A stretch of 64,000 bases of DNA, from assembly GCA_902591025.1 (NCBI GenBank), contig CACIZB010000002.1, positions 62,001 through 126,000 of the forward strand. Reading direction: 5' to 3'. A program made the translations under genes and the position numbers. The DNA comes from an uncultured Pelagibacteraceae bacterium (GTDB lineage: Bacteria; Pseudomonadota; Alphaproteobacteria; Pelagibacterales; Pelagibacteraceae). The notes under the pieces are model-generated. The model searched no databases. It had not been told where the DNA came from and worked only from the letters and a program-made list of their open reading frames with translations. Shown one piece after another: positions 37,916 through 48,487 of the stretch; position 1 is the stretch's first letter, and each line of letters begins with the position of its first letter.

Positions 37916-38009
37916 AGTTTAAACATATTGTTAGTTAAAATTGTTTTAAACTAGTATTATAACTATATTATATCATTTTAAAATCAAGTAAATATGATTA
38001 CTTATTTTT

Positions 38010-38510
38010 ATGAAAAAAAATTCATACTCATACAACGAGTTAATTAATTGTGCTAATGGTGAATTGTTCGGCAAAGGTAATGCAAAGCTACCACTTCCAC
38101 CAATGTTGATGTTTGACAGAATAACCGAAATTAATGATAATAAAGGAAGCTTTAATAAAGGTTCTCTTGAAGCTGAGCTAGATATTAAGAAAGACCTTTG
38201 GTTTTTTGACTGTCATTTCAAAGAAGATCCTGTTATGCCTGGTTGTTTAGGTCTTGATGCTATGTGGCAATTAGTTGGTTTTTATTTGGGTTGGATTGGA
38301 AATCCAGGGAAAGGAAGAGCTTTAGGTGTCGGCACTGTAAAATTCACAGGAGAAGTTTTACAAAATATTAAATTAGTAAAATATGAAATTGAAATGAAAA
38401 AAATTATGTCACCAGGAGGTACAACTGTAGGATTAGCTAACGGGTTGGTGCTAGCTGATGGAAAAAAAATTTACTCAGCTGAAAATTTAAAAGTAGGATT
38501 GTTTAAATAA
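38010..38510 (+). CDS. fabA: Beta-hydroxydecanoyl-ACP dehydratase/isomerase
   Basis: FabA makes the double bond of unsaturated fatty acids. The 166-residue hotdog protein has the active-site His in [23 protein letters not shown] (quoted in part: [12 protein letters not shown]) and the helix with the catalytic Asp ([10 protein letters not shown]). Its stop overlaps the fabB ATG (TAATG), so the two are coupled. The promoter is shared with divergent irr in a 94-bp gap. Confidence 0.96.
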   Translation: MKKNSYSYNELINCANGELFGKGNAKLPLPPMLMFDRITEINDNKGSFNKGSLEAELDIKKDLWFFDCHFKEDPVMPGCLGLDAMWQLVGFYLGWIGNPGKGRALGVGTVKFTGEVLQNIKLVKYEIEMKKIMSPGGTTVGLANGLVLADGKKIYSAENLKVGLFK

Positions 38511-39721
38511 TGAGAAGAGTAGTAATTACTGGATTGGGAATAGTATCTTGCTTAGGTAATAATCAAGAAGAAGTTTATCAATCTCTATTAAATTCAAAAT
38601 CAGGAATTTCATATTCTGACGAATATAAAGAACATAACTTAAAAAGTCATGTCCATGGAAAACCAAAAATAAAACTTGAGGATCATGTAGATCGAAAAAC
38701 TATAAGATTTATGGGTTCTGGTTCTGCATACAACTATATAGCAATGAAAGAAGCTATTAAAGACTCGGGGTTAGAAGAAAAAGAAGTAAGTAATTTTAAA
38801 ACTGGTATAGTTATGGGTTCTGGAGGACCTTCAATAGAAAATGTTATATTAGCTGCTGATAAAACTAGAGCAAAAACTCCTAAATTAATGGGACCTTTTA
38901 TTGTTCCAAGAACAATGGCAAGTACAGCTTCAGCAACACTCGCTGTCCCTTTTAAAATAAAAGGAACCAATTATACAATGAGTTCAGCTTGTGCAACAAG
39001 CGGACATTGCATAGGAAATTCTATGGAATTAATTCAAATGGGCAAACAAGATATTGTCTTCGCGGGTGGAAGCGAGGAAATACACTGGGCGATGACCGCA
39101 ATGTTTGACGCAATGACTGCTTTATCATCAAAATATAATGATACTCCAGAAAAAGCTTCAAGAGCATACGACAAAACAAGAGATGGTTTTGTTATTGCTG
39201 GTGGAGGGGGAGTACTTGTTCTTGAAGAGTATGAGCACGCTAAAGCCAGAGGAGCGAAAATATATGCAGAATTAACTGGCTACGGAGCTACGTCAGATGG
39301 GTACGATATGGTGGCACCCTCAGGTGAAGGAGCTGTAAGGTGTATGCAAATGGCAATGACCACAGCTAAAAACAAAATTGATTATATTAATACTCATGGG
39401 ACTTCTACTCCCGTTGGAGATATCACTGAACTAAATGCTGTTAAAAGTACATTTGGAGATAATATTCCTAAAATAAGTTCAACCAAATCTTTATCGGGTC
39501 ATCCTTTGGGAGCTGCATCGGTGCACGAAGCTATCTATTGTTTAATTATGATGAAAAAAAATTTTATTGCAGGATCAGCGAATATAAATGAAATTGACGA
39601 GGACGCCAAAAAATTTCCAATTATTGAAAAAACTGAAACTGGTGTAACCTTAAACACTGTTATGTCTAACAGTTTTGGTTTTGGCGGAACTAATGCCGCT
39701 TTAATTTTTGAGAAAGTATAA
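38510..39721 (+). CDS. fabB: 3-oxoacyl-ACP synthase I
   Basis: FabB elongates unsaturated intermediates produced by FabA. The Cys-His-His triad is visible: [12 protein letters not shown] near residue 163, [11 protein letters not shown] near residue 297 and [13 protein letters not shown] near residue 332. The 403 residues match the family. It lies in the fabA-fabB-fabI set and needs FabA upstream for unsaturated lipid production. Confidence 0.95.
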   Translation: MRRVVITGLGIVSCLGNNQEEVYQSLLNSKSGISYSDEYKEHNLKSHVHGKPKIKLEDHVDRKTIRFMGSGSAYNYIAMKEAIKDSGLEEKEVSNFKTGIVMGSGGPSIENVILAADKTRAKTPKLMGPFIVPRTMASTASATLAVPFKIKGTNYTMSSACATSGHCIGNSMELIQMGKQDIVFAGGSEEIHWAMTAMFDAMTALSSKYNDTPEKASRAYDKTRDGFVIAGGGGVLVLEEYEHAKARGAKIYAELTGYGATSDGYDMVAPSGEGAVRCMQMAMTTAKNKIDYINTHGTSTPVGDITELNAVKSTFGDNIPKISSTKSLSGHPLGAASVHEAIYCLIMMKKNFIAGSANINEIDEDAKKFPIIEKTETGVTLNTVMSNSFGFGGTNAALIFEKV

Positions 39722-39724
39722 ATT

Positions 39725-40510
39725 ATGAGTCTAATGAAAGGAAAAAAAGGGTTGATCATGGGTGTTGCCAATGAAAGATCTATTGCATGGGGTATTTCCC
39801 AAAAACTAGCTGAAGCTGGAGCAGAGCTTGCATTTACTTACCTAGGAGATGCATTAAAAAAAAGAGTAATACCTTTGGCTGAAAAATTAAATTCAAAGAA
39901 AACTTTCAGTTGCGATGTTGAAAAAAAAGAAGAAGTAATCAAATTATTTGAAGATATTAAATCTCAGTGGGGAGAAATTGATTTTGTAGTTCATGCCGTG
40001 GCATTTTCAGATAAATCAGAATTGTCTGGTGAATATTTAAATACAACAAGAGAAAATTTTCTAAGAAGCATGTTGATTTCATGCTTCTCATTTACTGAAG
40101 TCGCTAAAGAAGCTTCAAAAATAATGAAAAGTGGTTGCAGTATGTTAACTTTGACTTATGAATCAACCAAAGCTATTCCAAATTATAATGTAATGGGTGT
40201 TTGTAAATCTGCTCTTGAGGCAAGTGTAAAATATCTTGCAAGGGATTTGGGCTCAAAAGGTATAAGAGTAAATGCAATTAGTGCTGGACCTATTAAAACA
40301 TTGGCAGCATCTGCAATCGGAGATGCAAAATTTTTATATAAATGGAACGAAGATCACTCTTTTCTCAAAAGAAATGTAGACATAAATGATGTAGGAAATT
40401 CAGCATTATATTTGCTTAGTGAACTTGCAAATGGTGTAACTGGCGAAATTCATTATGTGGATGCTGGTTATAATAAAGTTGGAATGCCAGATCCAAAAAA
40501 CATAGTTTAG
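39725..40510 (+). CDS. fabI: Enoyl-ACP reductase (NADH)
   Basis: FabI completes each elongation cycle. The 261-residue short-chain dehydrogenase has the altered nucleotide motif GVANERSIAWGI and the catalytic Tyr-x6-Lys (YNVMGVCKSAL near residue 157). SAGPIKTLAASAI is the FabI substrate loop. It starts four bases after fabB. Confidence 0.95.
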   Translation: MSLMKGKKGLIMGVANERSIAWGISQKLAEAGAELAFTYLGDALKKRVIPLAEKLNSKKTFSCDVEKKEEVIKLFEDIKSQWGEIDFVVHAVAFSDKSELSGEYLNTTRENFLRSMLISCFSFTEVAKEASKIMKSGCSMLTLTYESTKAIPNYNVMGVCKSALEASVKYLARDLGSKGIRVNAISAGPIKTLAASAIGDAKFLYKWNEDHSFLKRNVDINDVGNSALYLLSELANGVTGEIHYVDAGYNKVGMPDPKNIV

Positions 40511-40518
40511 AAAATATT

Positions 40519-40641
40519 TTAAAAACCCATATTTGACCAATTATCTTTGTCATTATATCTATCGAGTTCTTTTTTTGTAATTGGCCTAAAAAGAACCCAT
40601 AATACAACTACTGCCAATAATAATATTATCCAAGTCTCCAT
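40519..40641 (-). CDS. Small membrane protein, 40 residues
   Basis: This frame is missed by the ORF track. It starts METWIILLLAVVVLWVLF, a single membrane helix, followed by RPITKKELDRYNDKDNW, a soluble polar tail. The balanced tail composition, lack of alternative genes in the 172-bp gap and clean stop convergent with fabI suggest a real gene. There is no clear ribosome binding site. I do not recognise the family. Confidence 0.6.
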   Translation of the reverse strand: METWIILLLAVVVLWVLFRPITKKELDRYNDKDNWSNMGF

Positions 40642-40682
40642 TACCAAAAATTTAACTTGAATTATTTTTTTTAAAATGCGAC

Positions 40683-42755
40683 TTAATCTATCGCTTGTTT
40701 CATGGAAAGCTTTACTTTACCTCTATCAAAACCAATTACTTTTACTCTAACTTCATCACCTTCATTGACAATGTCAGTAACTTTTGCAACCCTTTTTTCT
40801 GCAAGTTCTGAAATATGAACAAGTCCATCTTGTTTTCCTAAAAAATTAACGAATGCACCAAATTCCATTATCTTCATAACTTTACCTGAATAAATTTTAT
40901 TTAGCTCTGCTTTTGCAGTGATATCTTTAATCATTTGCATTGCTTTATTTCTAGACTCCTCATCTGGTGCAGCAACTGTGACAACACCTTCATCGTTGAC
41001 ATCTACTTTGGCGCCTGATTTTTCGACAATCTCTCTAATAGTTGCCCCACCTTTTCCAATAACAGCAGCTATATCTTTTTTATCAACATTAATTTTTACC
41101 ATCTTTGGAGTATGTTTTCCAACTTCTGCTCTTGAAGCCGAGAGTGCTTTGTTCATTTCTCCTAAAATATGAACTCTTCCATCTTTAGCTTGACTTAATG
41201 CCTGCTCCATAATTTCAAACGTGATACCGGTAATTTTGATATCCATTTGTAACGAGGTAATTCCATTTTTAGTGCCAGCAACTTTAAAGTCCATATCACC
41301 TAAATGATCTTCATCACCTAAAATATCAGAAAGAACACTAAATTCATCACCCTCCTTAATTAGTCCCATTGCAATACCTGCAACTGGCTCCTTGATTGGC
41401 ACTCCGGCATCCATCAGTGCTAATGATGTTCCACAAACAGTAGCCATAGAGGAAGACCCATTAGATTCAGTGATTTCAGAGACAACTCTAAAAGTATATG
41501 GAAATGACTCTTTTGAGGGTAATGAGGAGTGAATAGCTCTCCACGCTAACTTACCATGACCTATTTCTCTTCTTCCTGTTCCAATTCTTCCAGTTTCCCC
41601 TACAGAGAATGGAGGAAAGTTATAATGAAGCATAAATCTTTCTTTTTGTAATCCATCTAAACTTTCTATTCTTTGCTCGTCATCAGATGTTCCTAAAGTG
41701 GCTGTTACAATTGCTTGAGTTTCTCCTCTAGTAAATAAAGCTGAGCCATGAGTTCTTGGTAAAATACCAACTTCACATGAGATTGGCCTGACGTCAGACA
41801 AACCTCTACCATCAATTCTATTCTTATTCTTCAATATATCTGTTCTAACAATTGACTTTTCTAAGTTTTTCAACTGGGTATTTACATCTAGGTCTGTGTA
41901 GTTTTCATTTTCTTCATAAAGCTTCTTGGCTTTATCGCTGACCTCTGAAATTTGATTTGATCTATCTTGTTTATTTTTAGTTGCAAAAGCTTTTTTAAGA
42001 TCTTCGGTAAATTCTTTTTCAAGCTTGGTCTTTACCTCTGATAAATCCTTTTTTTCAACTATCCACTCAGGTTTTCTACAATCTTTTGCAAGCTTTTCAA
42101 TCATTGTAATTACTGGTAGAAATCCCTCATGACCAAATTTGACCGCATTTAACATTTCTTCCTCTGTTAAACCATTTGCCTCAGACTCAACCATAAGCAC
42201 AGCGTCTTTCGTACCTGCAACGACCAAATCTAATTTGGATTTTTCTAACTCAACTTTCGATGGATTTAAAACATATTTACCATCTATAAAACCAACTCTT
42301 GAAGCTCCTACAGGTCCCTTAAACGGCATACCTGATATAGCTAAAGCAGCTGATGAGGCAATAATTGACAAAACATCAGCTTCATTTTCTTTATCATATG
42401 AAATTACTGTAGGCAATAATTGAACTTCATTTTTAAATTCGTCAGGAAACAATGGTCTGATTGGTCTATCAATTAACCTTGAAATTAAAGTTTCACTTTC
42501 AGTTGGTCTTGCCTCTCTCTTAAAATATCCACCTGGAATTTTTCCAGCTGCATAATATTTTTCTTGGTAATTAACAGACAGTGGGAAATAATCCACATCT
42601 GGATTTACTTTTTTCGCTCCTACAACCGTTGCCAAAACAACTGTTTCACCACATCTTGCTATAATTGCTCCGTCTGCTTGTCTTGCTATTTTTCCTGTCT
42701 CTAAACTTAGTTTTTTTCCTGCTACTTCAATTTCCTTTTTATATATTTTAAACAT
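40683..42755 (-). CDS. pnp: Polyribonucleotide nucleotidyltransferase (PNPase)
   Basis: PNPase degrades RNA 3' to 5' with phosphate. The 690-residue chain has two RNase PH-like domains ([29 protein letters not shown] in the first; [16 protein letters not shown] in the second), a KH domain ([12 protein letters not shown] near residue 560) and a C-terminal S1 domain ending in KVKLSMKQ. Its leader, 57 bp between rpsO and pnp, contains an unusual tandem repeat. Confidence 0.97.
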   Translation of the reverse strand: MFKIYKKEIEVAGKKLSLETGKIARQADGAIIARCGETVVLATVVGAKKVNPDVDYFPLSVNYQEKYYAAGKIPGGYFKREARPTESETLISRLIDRPIRPLFPDEFKNEVQLLPTVISYDKENEADVLSIIASSAALAISGMPFKGPVGASRVGFIDGKYVLNPSKVELEKSKLDLVVAGTKDAVLMVESEANGLTEEEMLNAVKFGHEGFLPVITMIEKLAKDCRKPEWIVEKKDLSEVKTKLEKEFTEDLKKAFATKNKQDRSNQISEVSDKAKKLYEENENYTDLDVNTQLKNLEKSIVRTDILKNKNRIDGRGLSDVRPISCEVGILPRTHGSALFTRGETQAIVTATLGTSDDEQRIESLDGLQKERFMLHYNFPPFSVGETGRIGTGRREIGHGKLAWRAIHSSLPSKESFPYTFRVVSEITESNGSSSMATVCGTSLALMDAGVPIKEPVAGIAMGLIKEGDEFSVLSDILGDEDHLGDMDFKVAGTKNGITSLQMDIKITGITFEIMEQALSQAKDGRVHILGEMNKALSASRAEVGKHTPKMVKINVDKKDIAAVIGKGGATIREIVEKSGAKVDVNDEGVVTVAAPDEESRNKAMQMIKDITAKAELNKIYSGKVMKIMEFGAFVNFLGKQDGLVHISELAEKRVAKVTDIVNEGDEVRVKVIGFDRGKVKLSMKQAID

Positions 42756-42760
42756 TTCAT

Positions 42761-42797
42761 TTCCATTTCGTTTCGTTCGTTTCGTTCCATTCCGTTC
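42761..42797 (-). repeat. Tandem ACGAA-type repeat in the pnp leader
   Basis: The transcript strand reads GGAACGAAACGAACGAAACG and continues with AAATGGAAATG. ACGAA/ACGA units are repeated four times directly before the pnp start. Simple repeats like this are rare elsewhere in the window. Confidence 0.6.
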
Positions 42798-42812
42798 TAT
42801 CTAACTTGATCT

Positions 42813-43061
42813 TTACTTTCTTAAATTCAACTTCGACAAGACGTTTTTGTAAGAATCCATTTTATTCTTTTTTAAATATTCTAACAATTTTTTTCTTCTA
42901 TTTACCGCTCTAAGTAATCCAACAGAAGAATGTTTATCTTTTTTAAACTTTTTAATATGGTTTGAGAGAGTTTCAATTTTATCAGTCAACAATGCAATCT
43001 GGATTTCTGAAGATCCAGTATCTTTATCGTGTGTTGCTAACTCTTGTGCTTTTTTAATCAT
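42813..43061 (-). CDS. rpsO: 30S ribosomal protein S15
   Basis: S15 binds 16S rRNA early in assembly. The 82-residue chain contains HDKDTGSSEIQIALLTDKI and HSSVGLLRAVNRRKKLLEYLKK, diagnostic for the family. It lacks about seven residues at the N-terminus compared with E. coli S15. The chosen ATG has the ribosome binding site AGGAAAG. It lies between rbfA and pnp. Confidence 0.96.
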   Translation of the reverse strand: MIKKAQELATHDKDTGSSEIQIALLTDKIETLSNHIKKFKKDKHSSVGLLRAVNRRKKLLEYLKKNKMDSYKNVLSKLNLRK

Positions 43062-43073
43062 ACTTTATCTTTC

Positions 43074-43442
43074 CTATTTATTTCTTTGTTTAATTAAATT
43101 TTCAATTTTTTCAGCATATTCAAATGACTCATCTTTCTTAAAAAGAATTTTGGGTAAAAATTTCATATCCACTTTTTTTGACAAAATTTTTCTAATTAGG
43201 AAAGAGTATTCTTTCAAAATATTAATTATTTCTTCTGCATTTTTTCCACCCAATGGAAGCACATAAGCTTTAGCAATTTTCAAATCTTGACTCATTCTAA
43301 CTTCTGTTACTGTTATCGTATTAGTTTCTAAATTTGGCACCTTAGCTTCATTTCTTATAAAAATCATGCTTAAAGATTGTTTAATCATTTCTCCAACTCT
43401 TAACTGTCTTTGTGACACCGTTTTTCCTATTCTGTCAGCCAT
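43074..43442 (-). CDS. rbfA: Ribosome-binding factor A
   Basis: RbfA binds the 30S subunit during maturation. The 122-residue KH-like protein starts [22 protein letters not shown] and contains VTVTEVRMSQDLKIAKAYVLP, the conserved core. It is directly coupled to infB (ATG overlaps the stop). truB, which commonly follows rbfA in Proteobacteria, is absent here. Confidence 0.93.
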   Translation of the reverse strand: MADRIGKTVSQRQLRVGEMIKQSLSMIFIRNEAKVPNLETNTITVTEVRMSQDLKIAKAYVLPLGGKNAEEIINILKEYSFLIRKILSKKVDMKFLPKILFKKDESFEYAEKIENLIKQRNK

Positions 43443-45655
43443 TAGATTGACCTCGCAGTGGATGTAACATTAAAAGCCTCTATTGTATCATTTTTTTGAA
43501 AATCAATATAATCTTTAACCGTTATACCACATTCTTGGCCATTACTTACCTGTTTTACCTGGTTTTTTTCCCTAAAAAGAGTTCCAACTTTACCCGTATA
43601 AATAATAGCACCATCTCTAATAATTCTTACCTCTGATACGCTTGTGATTTCTCCCTCCGTCACTTTTGATCCGGCAACTTTTCCTGCTCCAGAGACTTTA
43701 AAAATTTCTAATATTTGAGCAGTTCCTGTTACAGTTTCTTTGAGATCGGGTGTTAGTAAACCTGACATCCTCTGCTTTATAAAATCAAGAACTTCATAAA
43801 TAATATTAAATGATGAAATTTTAATTTTTTCATTTTCAGCAAGTTTTTTTGCCTCTTTGCTTGGTTTAACATTGAAAGCAATTAAAACTGCGTTAGATGC
43901 TTTTGCTAAGGTAACATCAGTCTCTGTAACCATTCCGATGTCAGCTAAAATTATTTTTGGTTTTACCTCTAAATGTTTGATTTGACTAATAGCATTTTTT
44001 ATAGCTTCAGATGAACCATGAACATCAGATTTCAATATCAAATTTAGTTCCTCTACAGACTTATCTGAAAAAGCAGATTCTTGTGTTGCGAATGTTAAAG
44101 GATTTTTGTTTTCTTTTTTTTCCTGTGCTCTATTTTCACTTAAATTCTTTACTTCTTTTTCATTATCAAGAACAATAAAATCATCTCCTGATTTTGCAGC
44201 ACCATTAATCCCTAGAATTTCTATTGGTGTTGAAGGCGAAGCTTGATCTATATTTTTTCCTTTATCGTTTATAATTGCCCTTATTTTGCCCCATCTTAAA
44301 CCACTGACAAAAAAGTCTCCTTTCTTCAAAGTGCCAGAGGTAACAATTATCGTGGCTACGGGACCTCTTCCAACATCAATTTTTGACTCTAAAACAGTTC
44401 CTGTAGCTTTAGACTCAAAGTCTGTTTTTAAATCTAAGATCTCAGCTTGTAGTATTATTGCTTCAATTAACTTATCCAAGTTTAATTTCGTTTTTGCTGA
44501 AATTTCAACCATCAAAGTATCTCCTGATAACTCTTCAGCGATTAGCTCATGTTCTAATAATTGATTTTTTATTTTTTGCGGATCTGCCTCTGGTAGGTCA
44601 CATTTATTTATAGCTACCACAATTGGAACTTTTGCCGCTTTAGCATGTTTAATAGACTCTATTGTCTGCGGCTTAACTCCATCATCAGCAGCAACAACCA
44701 AAACTACAATATCGGTTAACTTTGAACCTCTCGCTCTCATTTCTGTAAAAGCAGCATGGCCAGGAGTATCTATAAATGTTATTTTATCGGATTTATTTTG
44801 TACTTGGTAAGCTCCAATATGTTGTGTAATCCCACCAAATTCACCTGACACAACATTTGCACTTCTTAAAACATCTAAGACTGAGGTTTTGCCATGATCA
44901 ACATGTCCCATAACAGTTACTATGGGTGGTCTATTTTTTAAATTTTCAGATCTTGATTCTTTAATCTTTTTAATTATTTCCTCAGCTTTTTCTTCTCTTA
45001 TTGGATTATGTCCAAATTCTTTAACCAGATATTCGGCTGTGTCTGCAGCTAAAGTTTGATTGATTGTCACTGTAACGCCCATATCAAATAAAAATTTGAT
45101 TACATTACTTGATTGTTCAGCCATTCGATTTGCAAGTTCTCGAACAGTAATTGCCTCTGGAATATTTATATTTCTTTTTACAGGTTTTAGATTTTCTTTG
45201 TTTTCTTCTTTTGCGGAATTCTTCAACTCTTTTTGCCTAGCTCTTTTGACAGACGCAAGACTTCTTTCTCTTATCTCTATTTCATCACTAAGAGCCCTGG
45301 AAACAGTAAGTTTAAGTTCTCTTTTTTTTGATCCAAGCTTTGATTTTTTATCTTTTATTTCTTTGTCATCCTTTAATCTTTTGGTAGCTCTTTGCTCTGC
45401 CAACTTACGTTTTTCAAAATCGCTTGTAGCTGTAGAAATTTTAGGTTGTAAATTTGATTTAAAATTTATTCCTCTCTTAAAATTTGATGTAGATTTTGAT
45501 GCAAAAGATTTGCTAAAATTACTTTTATTGACAGGTTTGTTTATCTGCCTCTCTATAATCACAGTCTTTTTTGGTTGATTTTTCGATGCATCAAAATTTT
45601 TAAATGATTTTTTTGGATTTCCAGAAATTGTGAGTTTTGTTTTTTTTTTCTCCAT
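43442..45655 (-). CDS. infB: Translation initiation factor IF-2
   Basis: IF-2 is the GTPase that places initiator tRNA on the ribosome. The 737-residue protein has a Lys-rich N-terminal segment (about residues 1-165), an IF2_N region ([22 protein letters not shown]), the G1 motif [12 protein letters not shown] near residue 246, DTPGHAAF and NKCD, then the C-terminal beta-barrel and C2 domains. It is shorter at the N-terminus than in E. coli (890). It follows nusA by ten bases. Confidence 0.97.
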   Translation of the reverse strand: MEKKKTKLTISGNPKKSFKNFDASKNQPKKTVIIERQINKPVNKSNFSKSFASKSTSNFKRGINFKSNLQPKISTATSDFEKRKLAEQRATKRLKDDKEIKDKKSKLGSKKRELKLTVSRALSDEIEIRERSLASVKRARQKELKNSAKEENKENLKPVKRNINIPEAITVRELANRMAEQSSNVIKFLFDMGVTVTINQTLAADTAEYLVKEFGHNPIREEKAEEIIKKIKESRSENLKNRPPIVTVMGHVDHGKTSVLDVLRSANVVSGEFGGITQHIGAYQVQNKSDKITFIDTPGHAAFTEMRARGSKLTDIVVLVVAADDGVKPQTIESIKHAKAAKVPIVVAINKCDLPEADPQKIKNQLLEHELIAEELSGDTLMVEISAKTKLNLDKLIEAIILQAEILDLKTDFESKATGTVLESKIDVGRGPVATIIVTSGTLKKGDFFVSGLRWGKIRAIINDKGKNIDQASPSTPIEILGINGAAKSGDDFIVLDNEKEVKNLSENRAQEKKENKNPLTFATQESAFSDKSVEELNLILKSDVHGSSEAIKNAISQIKHLEVKPKIILADIGMVTETDVTLAKASNAVLIAFNVKPSKEAKKLAENEKIKISSFNIIYEVLDFIKQRMSGLLTPDLKETVTGTAQILEIFKVSGAGKVAGSKVTEGEITSVSEVRIIRDGAIIYTGKVGTLFREKNQVKQVSNGQECGITVKDYIDFQKNDTIEAFNVTSTARSI

Positions 45656-45665
45656 TTATCATCTC

Positions 45666-47219
45666 TCAATCTTTATAAATTATTTTTCTAGCTGACATTA
45701 TTAATTCATCAGCCTCATTTTTAGATAAGGCAAAATCTTCAAGATATCCCTGGATTTTGACTCTTTCGCCTTTTACCGTATCAAAACCTCCAGTCAACTC
45801 ATCAGAAGCCAAATCTGAGAAATCTTGCAGTGTTAATATTTTTTGTTCCCCGAGTGTGACTAGCATACCGGGTGTCAATCCTTTAAGATTTATTAAATCA
45901 TCTGCTAACCCTAAATCTTTAATTCTTTGAGATATATCTTCTTGATCCTTCTCATAGAATTCTTTTGATCTTTCAATCAAAGCCCTTGCAGTGTCTTGCT
46001 CTATACCTTCTATCTTAGTCAAACTTTCAATGGTACTATCTTTAATATCATCGATTGTTGAAAATCCCTCTGCAACCAAAAGCTGACCAAGAGTTTCATC
46101 AAGTTCTAAATTCTTCACAAAGTTATCTGTCTTTTCTTTGAAATCTAATTGTCTTCTCTCTGAGTCTTCTTGATCAGTCATTATATTAATTTCAAAGTTT
46201 AATAATTTAGTAGCGAGCCTTACATTTTGACCTCTTCTCCCTATCGCCTTACTTAAATTCTCTTCAGTAAGAATTACATCAAGTTTTTTTCTTTCGTTGT
46301 CAACATTAACTCTTTGCACTTCTGCTGGTGACAATGCATTTGAAACTAGAATTGCAGGATCTTCAGACCAATTAACGATATCGATTTTTTCACCTTGCAA
46401 CTCATTTACAACGGCCTGAACACGCGATCCTCTCATACCCACACAAGCACCAACTGGATCCAAAGAAGTATCGACTGCTTTAACACAAATCTTTGCTCTA
46501 CTACCAGGATCTCGTGATGAGGACTTTATCTCAATTAATCCATCATAAATTTCTGGAACCTCTTGAACAAAGAGTTTTTCCATGAACTTATTATGAGCTC
46601 TCGATAAAAAAATCTGTTGTCCTCTTGACTCTCTCCTTACATCCTGACAGTAAGCTTTTATTCTATCTCCAGGTTTTATATTTTCTCTGGGGATAAGCTC
46701 ATTTTTCTGAATTATTGCTTCTGTTCTACCAAGATCTACAATTACATTTCCAAATTCTAGCCTTTTAACAATACCACTTAAAATTGTATCTTTTTTATCT
46801 ATAAAATCACTGTACTGTTTTTCACGCTCAGCTTCTCTTACATTTGTATTAATCACTTGTTTGGCTGTTTGTGCAGCTATTCTACCGAAATCAAATGAAG
46901 GTAATGGTTGCAATATTTCATCCCCAATCTTTTTGTCTTTATAAGTCTGATTAAGATTAATTGCATCCTCTAACTTAATTTCTATGTTGGCATTTTCAGG
47001 ATTTTCTGAAATCACTAGTTTTCTAAATATTTCGATATCACCATTCTCTCTATTTATTAAAACCTTAATTTCATTATCGTGACCAAATTTTGATTTTGCT
47101 GCTTTAGCAATCCCAGTTTCCATTGATGTAATAATTAATTCTTTATCAATAGATTTTTCTAAAGCTACAGCTTCAGCAATTCTTAGTAATTCTAATTTGT
47201 CTGCTCTTTTATTAAGCAT
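45666..47219 (-). CDS. nusA: Transcription termination/antitermination factor NusA
   Basis: NusA binds RNA polymerase and controls pausing and termination. The protein has an N-terminal domain (MLNKRADKLELLRIAEAVALE), an S1 domain near residue 125, two KH domains (VGACVGMRGSRVQ and IGRRGQNVRLATKL) and C-terminal helix-hairpin-helix repeats with acidic composition. I choose the start 18 codons inside the ORF-track frame, because the extra codons lie in a terminator hairpin and the GGAG site fits this ATG. About 517 residues. Confidence 0.95.
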   Translation of the reverse strand: MLNKRADKLELLRIAEAVALEKSIDKELIITSMETGIAKAAKSKFGHDNEIKVLINRENGDIEIFRKLVISENPENANIEIKLEDAINLNQTYKDKKIGDEILQPLPSFDFGRIAAQTAKQVINTNVREAEREKQYSDFIDKKDTILSGIVKRLEFGNVIVDLGRTEAIIQKNELIPRENIKPGDRIKAYCQDVRRESRGQQIFLSRAHNKFMEKLFVQEVPEIYDGLIEIKSSSRDPGSRAKICVKAVDTSLDPVGACVGMRGSRVQAVVNELQGEKIDIVNWSEDPAILVSNALSPAEVQRVNVDNERKKLDVILTEENLSKAIGRRGQNVRLATKLLNFEINIMTDQEDSERRQLDFKEKTDNFVKNLELDETLGQLLVAEGFSTIDDIKDSTIESLTKIEGIEQDTARALIERSKEFYEKDQEDISQRIKDLGLADDLINLKGLTPGMLVTLGEQKILTLQDFSDLASDELTGGFDTVKGERVKIQGYLEDFALSKNEADELIMSARKIIYKD

Positions 47220-47234
47220 ATTTTTGTTTGCTCC

Positions 47235-47260
47235 AAAAAAAAATGGGCAAAAGCCCATTT
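47235..47260 (-). terminator. Rho-independent terminator inside the nusA leader
   Basis: On the minus strand AAATGGGC, loop TTTT, GCCCATTT form a perfect 8-bp stem followed by at least nine T residues. The T-run ends about 15 bp before the nusA ATG, and the ribosome binding site GGAG is immediately downstream. A candidate promoter lies upstream of the hairpin, so nusA mRNA must pass through it. Confidence 0.8.
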
Positions 47261-47283
47261 TGTAATTTAACAATTTTTATTGA

Positions 47284-47311
47284 AATATAATAAAGTTTTT
47301 TTTTAATTCAA
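47284..47311 (-). promoter_or_regulatory. Candidate nusA promoter
   Basis: On the minus strand TTGAAT (47311-47306), a 16-bp spacer, then TATATT (47289-47284). The predicted start near 47277 would give a leader of about 58 nt that contains the terminator hairpin. Inferred from sequence only. Confidence 0.45.
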
Positions 47312-47320
47312 CATAAACTA

Positions 47321-48487
47321 TTAAGAAAAATAGCTTATTTTATCAGTTTTTTCCCATGAAAAAGAGCCATCATCTTCAGGGTTTCTACCAAAATGGCCGT
47401 AGGCAGCTGTTTTTTCATAAATTGGCTTATTTAAATTTAACATTTTTCTAATACCCCTTGGGCTTAAATCAAAATTACTTTTTATTTTTTCCACTACAAA
47501 TTTATTTTTCTCTAAGTTACTATCAAATAAGTCAACATAAATTGACAATGGTTTAGATACACCAATTGCATAAGATAACTGTATTAAACATTTGTCTGCT
47601 ATCTTAGAAGCAACAACATTTTTTGCAATATATCTTGCTGCATAAGCTGCTGATCTATCAACTTTTGTTGGGTCTTTTCCTGAAAAAGCACCGCCACCAT
47701 GAGGAGCTGCACCGCCGTATGTGTCAACAATTATTTTTCTTCCCGTTAATCCACAATCTCCATCAGGCCCACCGATGACAAAATTTCCAGTGGGATTTAC
47801 ATAAAACTCATCCTCATTAAAACTTTCAAGAAAACTTTCTGGAACAGCTTTTAAAATATAAGGTCTTAGCAACTCTCTAACTTGGGACTGATTAACATTG
47901 GGAGAATGTTGAGATGATATAACCACAGATTTAATTTTGGTGGGCTTTCCGTCTATATACTCAAATGTTACTTGACTTTTTGAATCTGGCTCAATATCTT
48001 TTAATTTCCCTAATTTTCTATCCTCTGCCATTAATCTTAGAATTTTATGAGAATAATGAATTGGCGCAGGCATTAATTCCTCGGTTTCGCTACACGCATA
48101 TCCAAACATAATTCCTTGGTCTCCTGCTCCCTCATCTTTATTTCCAGATGAGTCTACTCCTATTGCTATATCCGCTGATTGAGAATGTAAGTGACTTTCT
48201 ATTTTAGTTGCTTCTTTCCAAGTAAATCCTTCCTGATCATAACCAATATCCCTAATACAATCTCTAACTTTTTCTATCAATTCTTTATCTCCAATTTTTG
48301 GACCTCTAACCTCACCAGCTAAAACGACTTTATTTGTAGTTGTAAGTGTTTCACATGCAACTCTTGAAAAAGGATCCTTTGAAAGATAAGTATCAACGAC
48401 CATATCTGAAATTCTATCTGAAACTTTATCAGGGTGACCCTCAGAAACAGACTCACTTGTGAAAAGATAATTTTTCAGATTACTCAT
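47321..48487 (-). CDS. metK: S-adenosylmethionine synthetase
   Basis: MetK makes SAM from methionine and ATP. The 388-residue protein has [16 protein letters not shown] at the N-terminus, [12 protein letters not shown] near residue 115 and the P-loop [19 protein letters not shown] near residue 260. The ORF track begins at a TTG two codons earlier; the ATG at 48487 is preferred. It overlaps lnt, giving lnt-metK coupling. There is no SAM riboswitch signature in the upstream coding region. Confidence 0.96.
   Translation of the reverse strand: MSNLKNYLFTSESVSEGHPDKVSDRISDMVVDTYLSKDPFSRVACETLTTTNKVVLAGEVRGPKIGDKELIEKVRDCIRDIGYDQEGFTWKEATKIESHLHSQSADIAIGVDSSGNKDEGAGDQGIMFGYACSETEELMPAPIHYSHKILRLMAEDRKLGKLKDIEPDSKSQVTFEYIDGKPTKIKSVVISSQHSPNVNQSQVRELLRPYILKAVPESFLESFNEDEFYVNPTGNFVIGGPDGDCGLTGRKIIVDTYGGAAPHGGGAFSGKDPTKVDRSAAYAARYIAKNVVASKIADKCLIQLSYAIGVSKPLSIYVDLFDSNLEKNKFVVEKIKSNFDLSPRGIRKMLNLNKPIYEKTAAYGHFGRNPEDDGSFSWEKTDKISYFS

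Noticed and set aside
37917-37951. GTTTAAAC and GTTTTAAAC repeats before irr as an Irr autoregulatory site
   Set aside because: They do not match the ICE consensus and are common in AT-rich intergenic DNA.
45060-45578. 172-residue plus-strand ORF opposite infB
   Set aside because: It is the complement of the Lys/Glu-rich N-terminal region of infB, with Leu/Ser/Phe-rich composition typical of antisense shadows; infB is certain.
47211-47273. 18-residue N-terminal extension of NusA in the ORF track (MLNYKMGFCPFFF)
   Set aside because: These codons coincide exactly with a GC-rich terminator hairpin and T-run; family alignment and GGAG support the later ATG.
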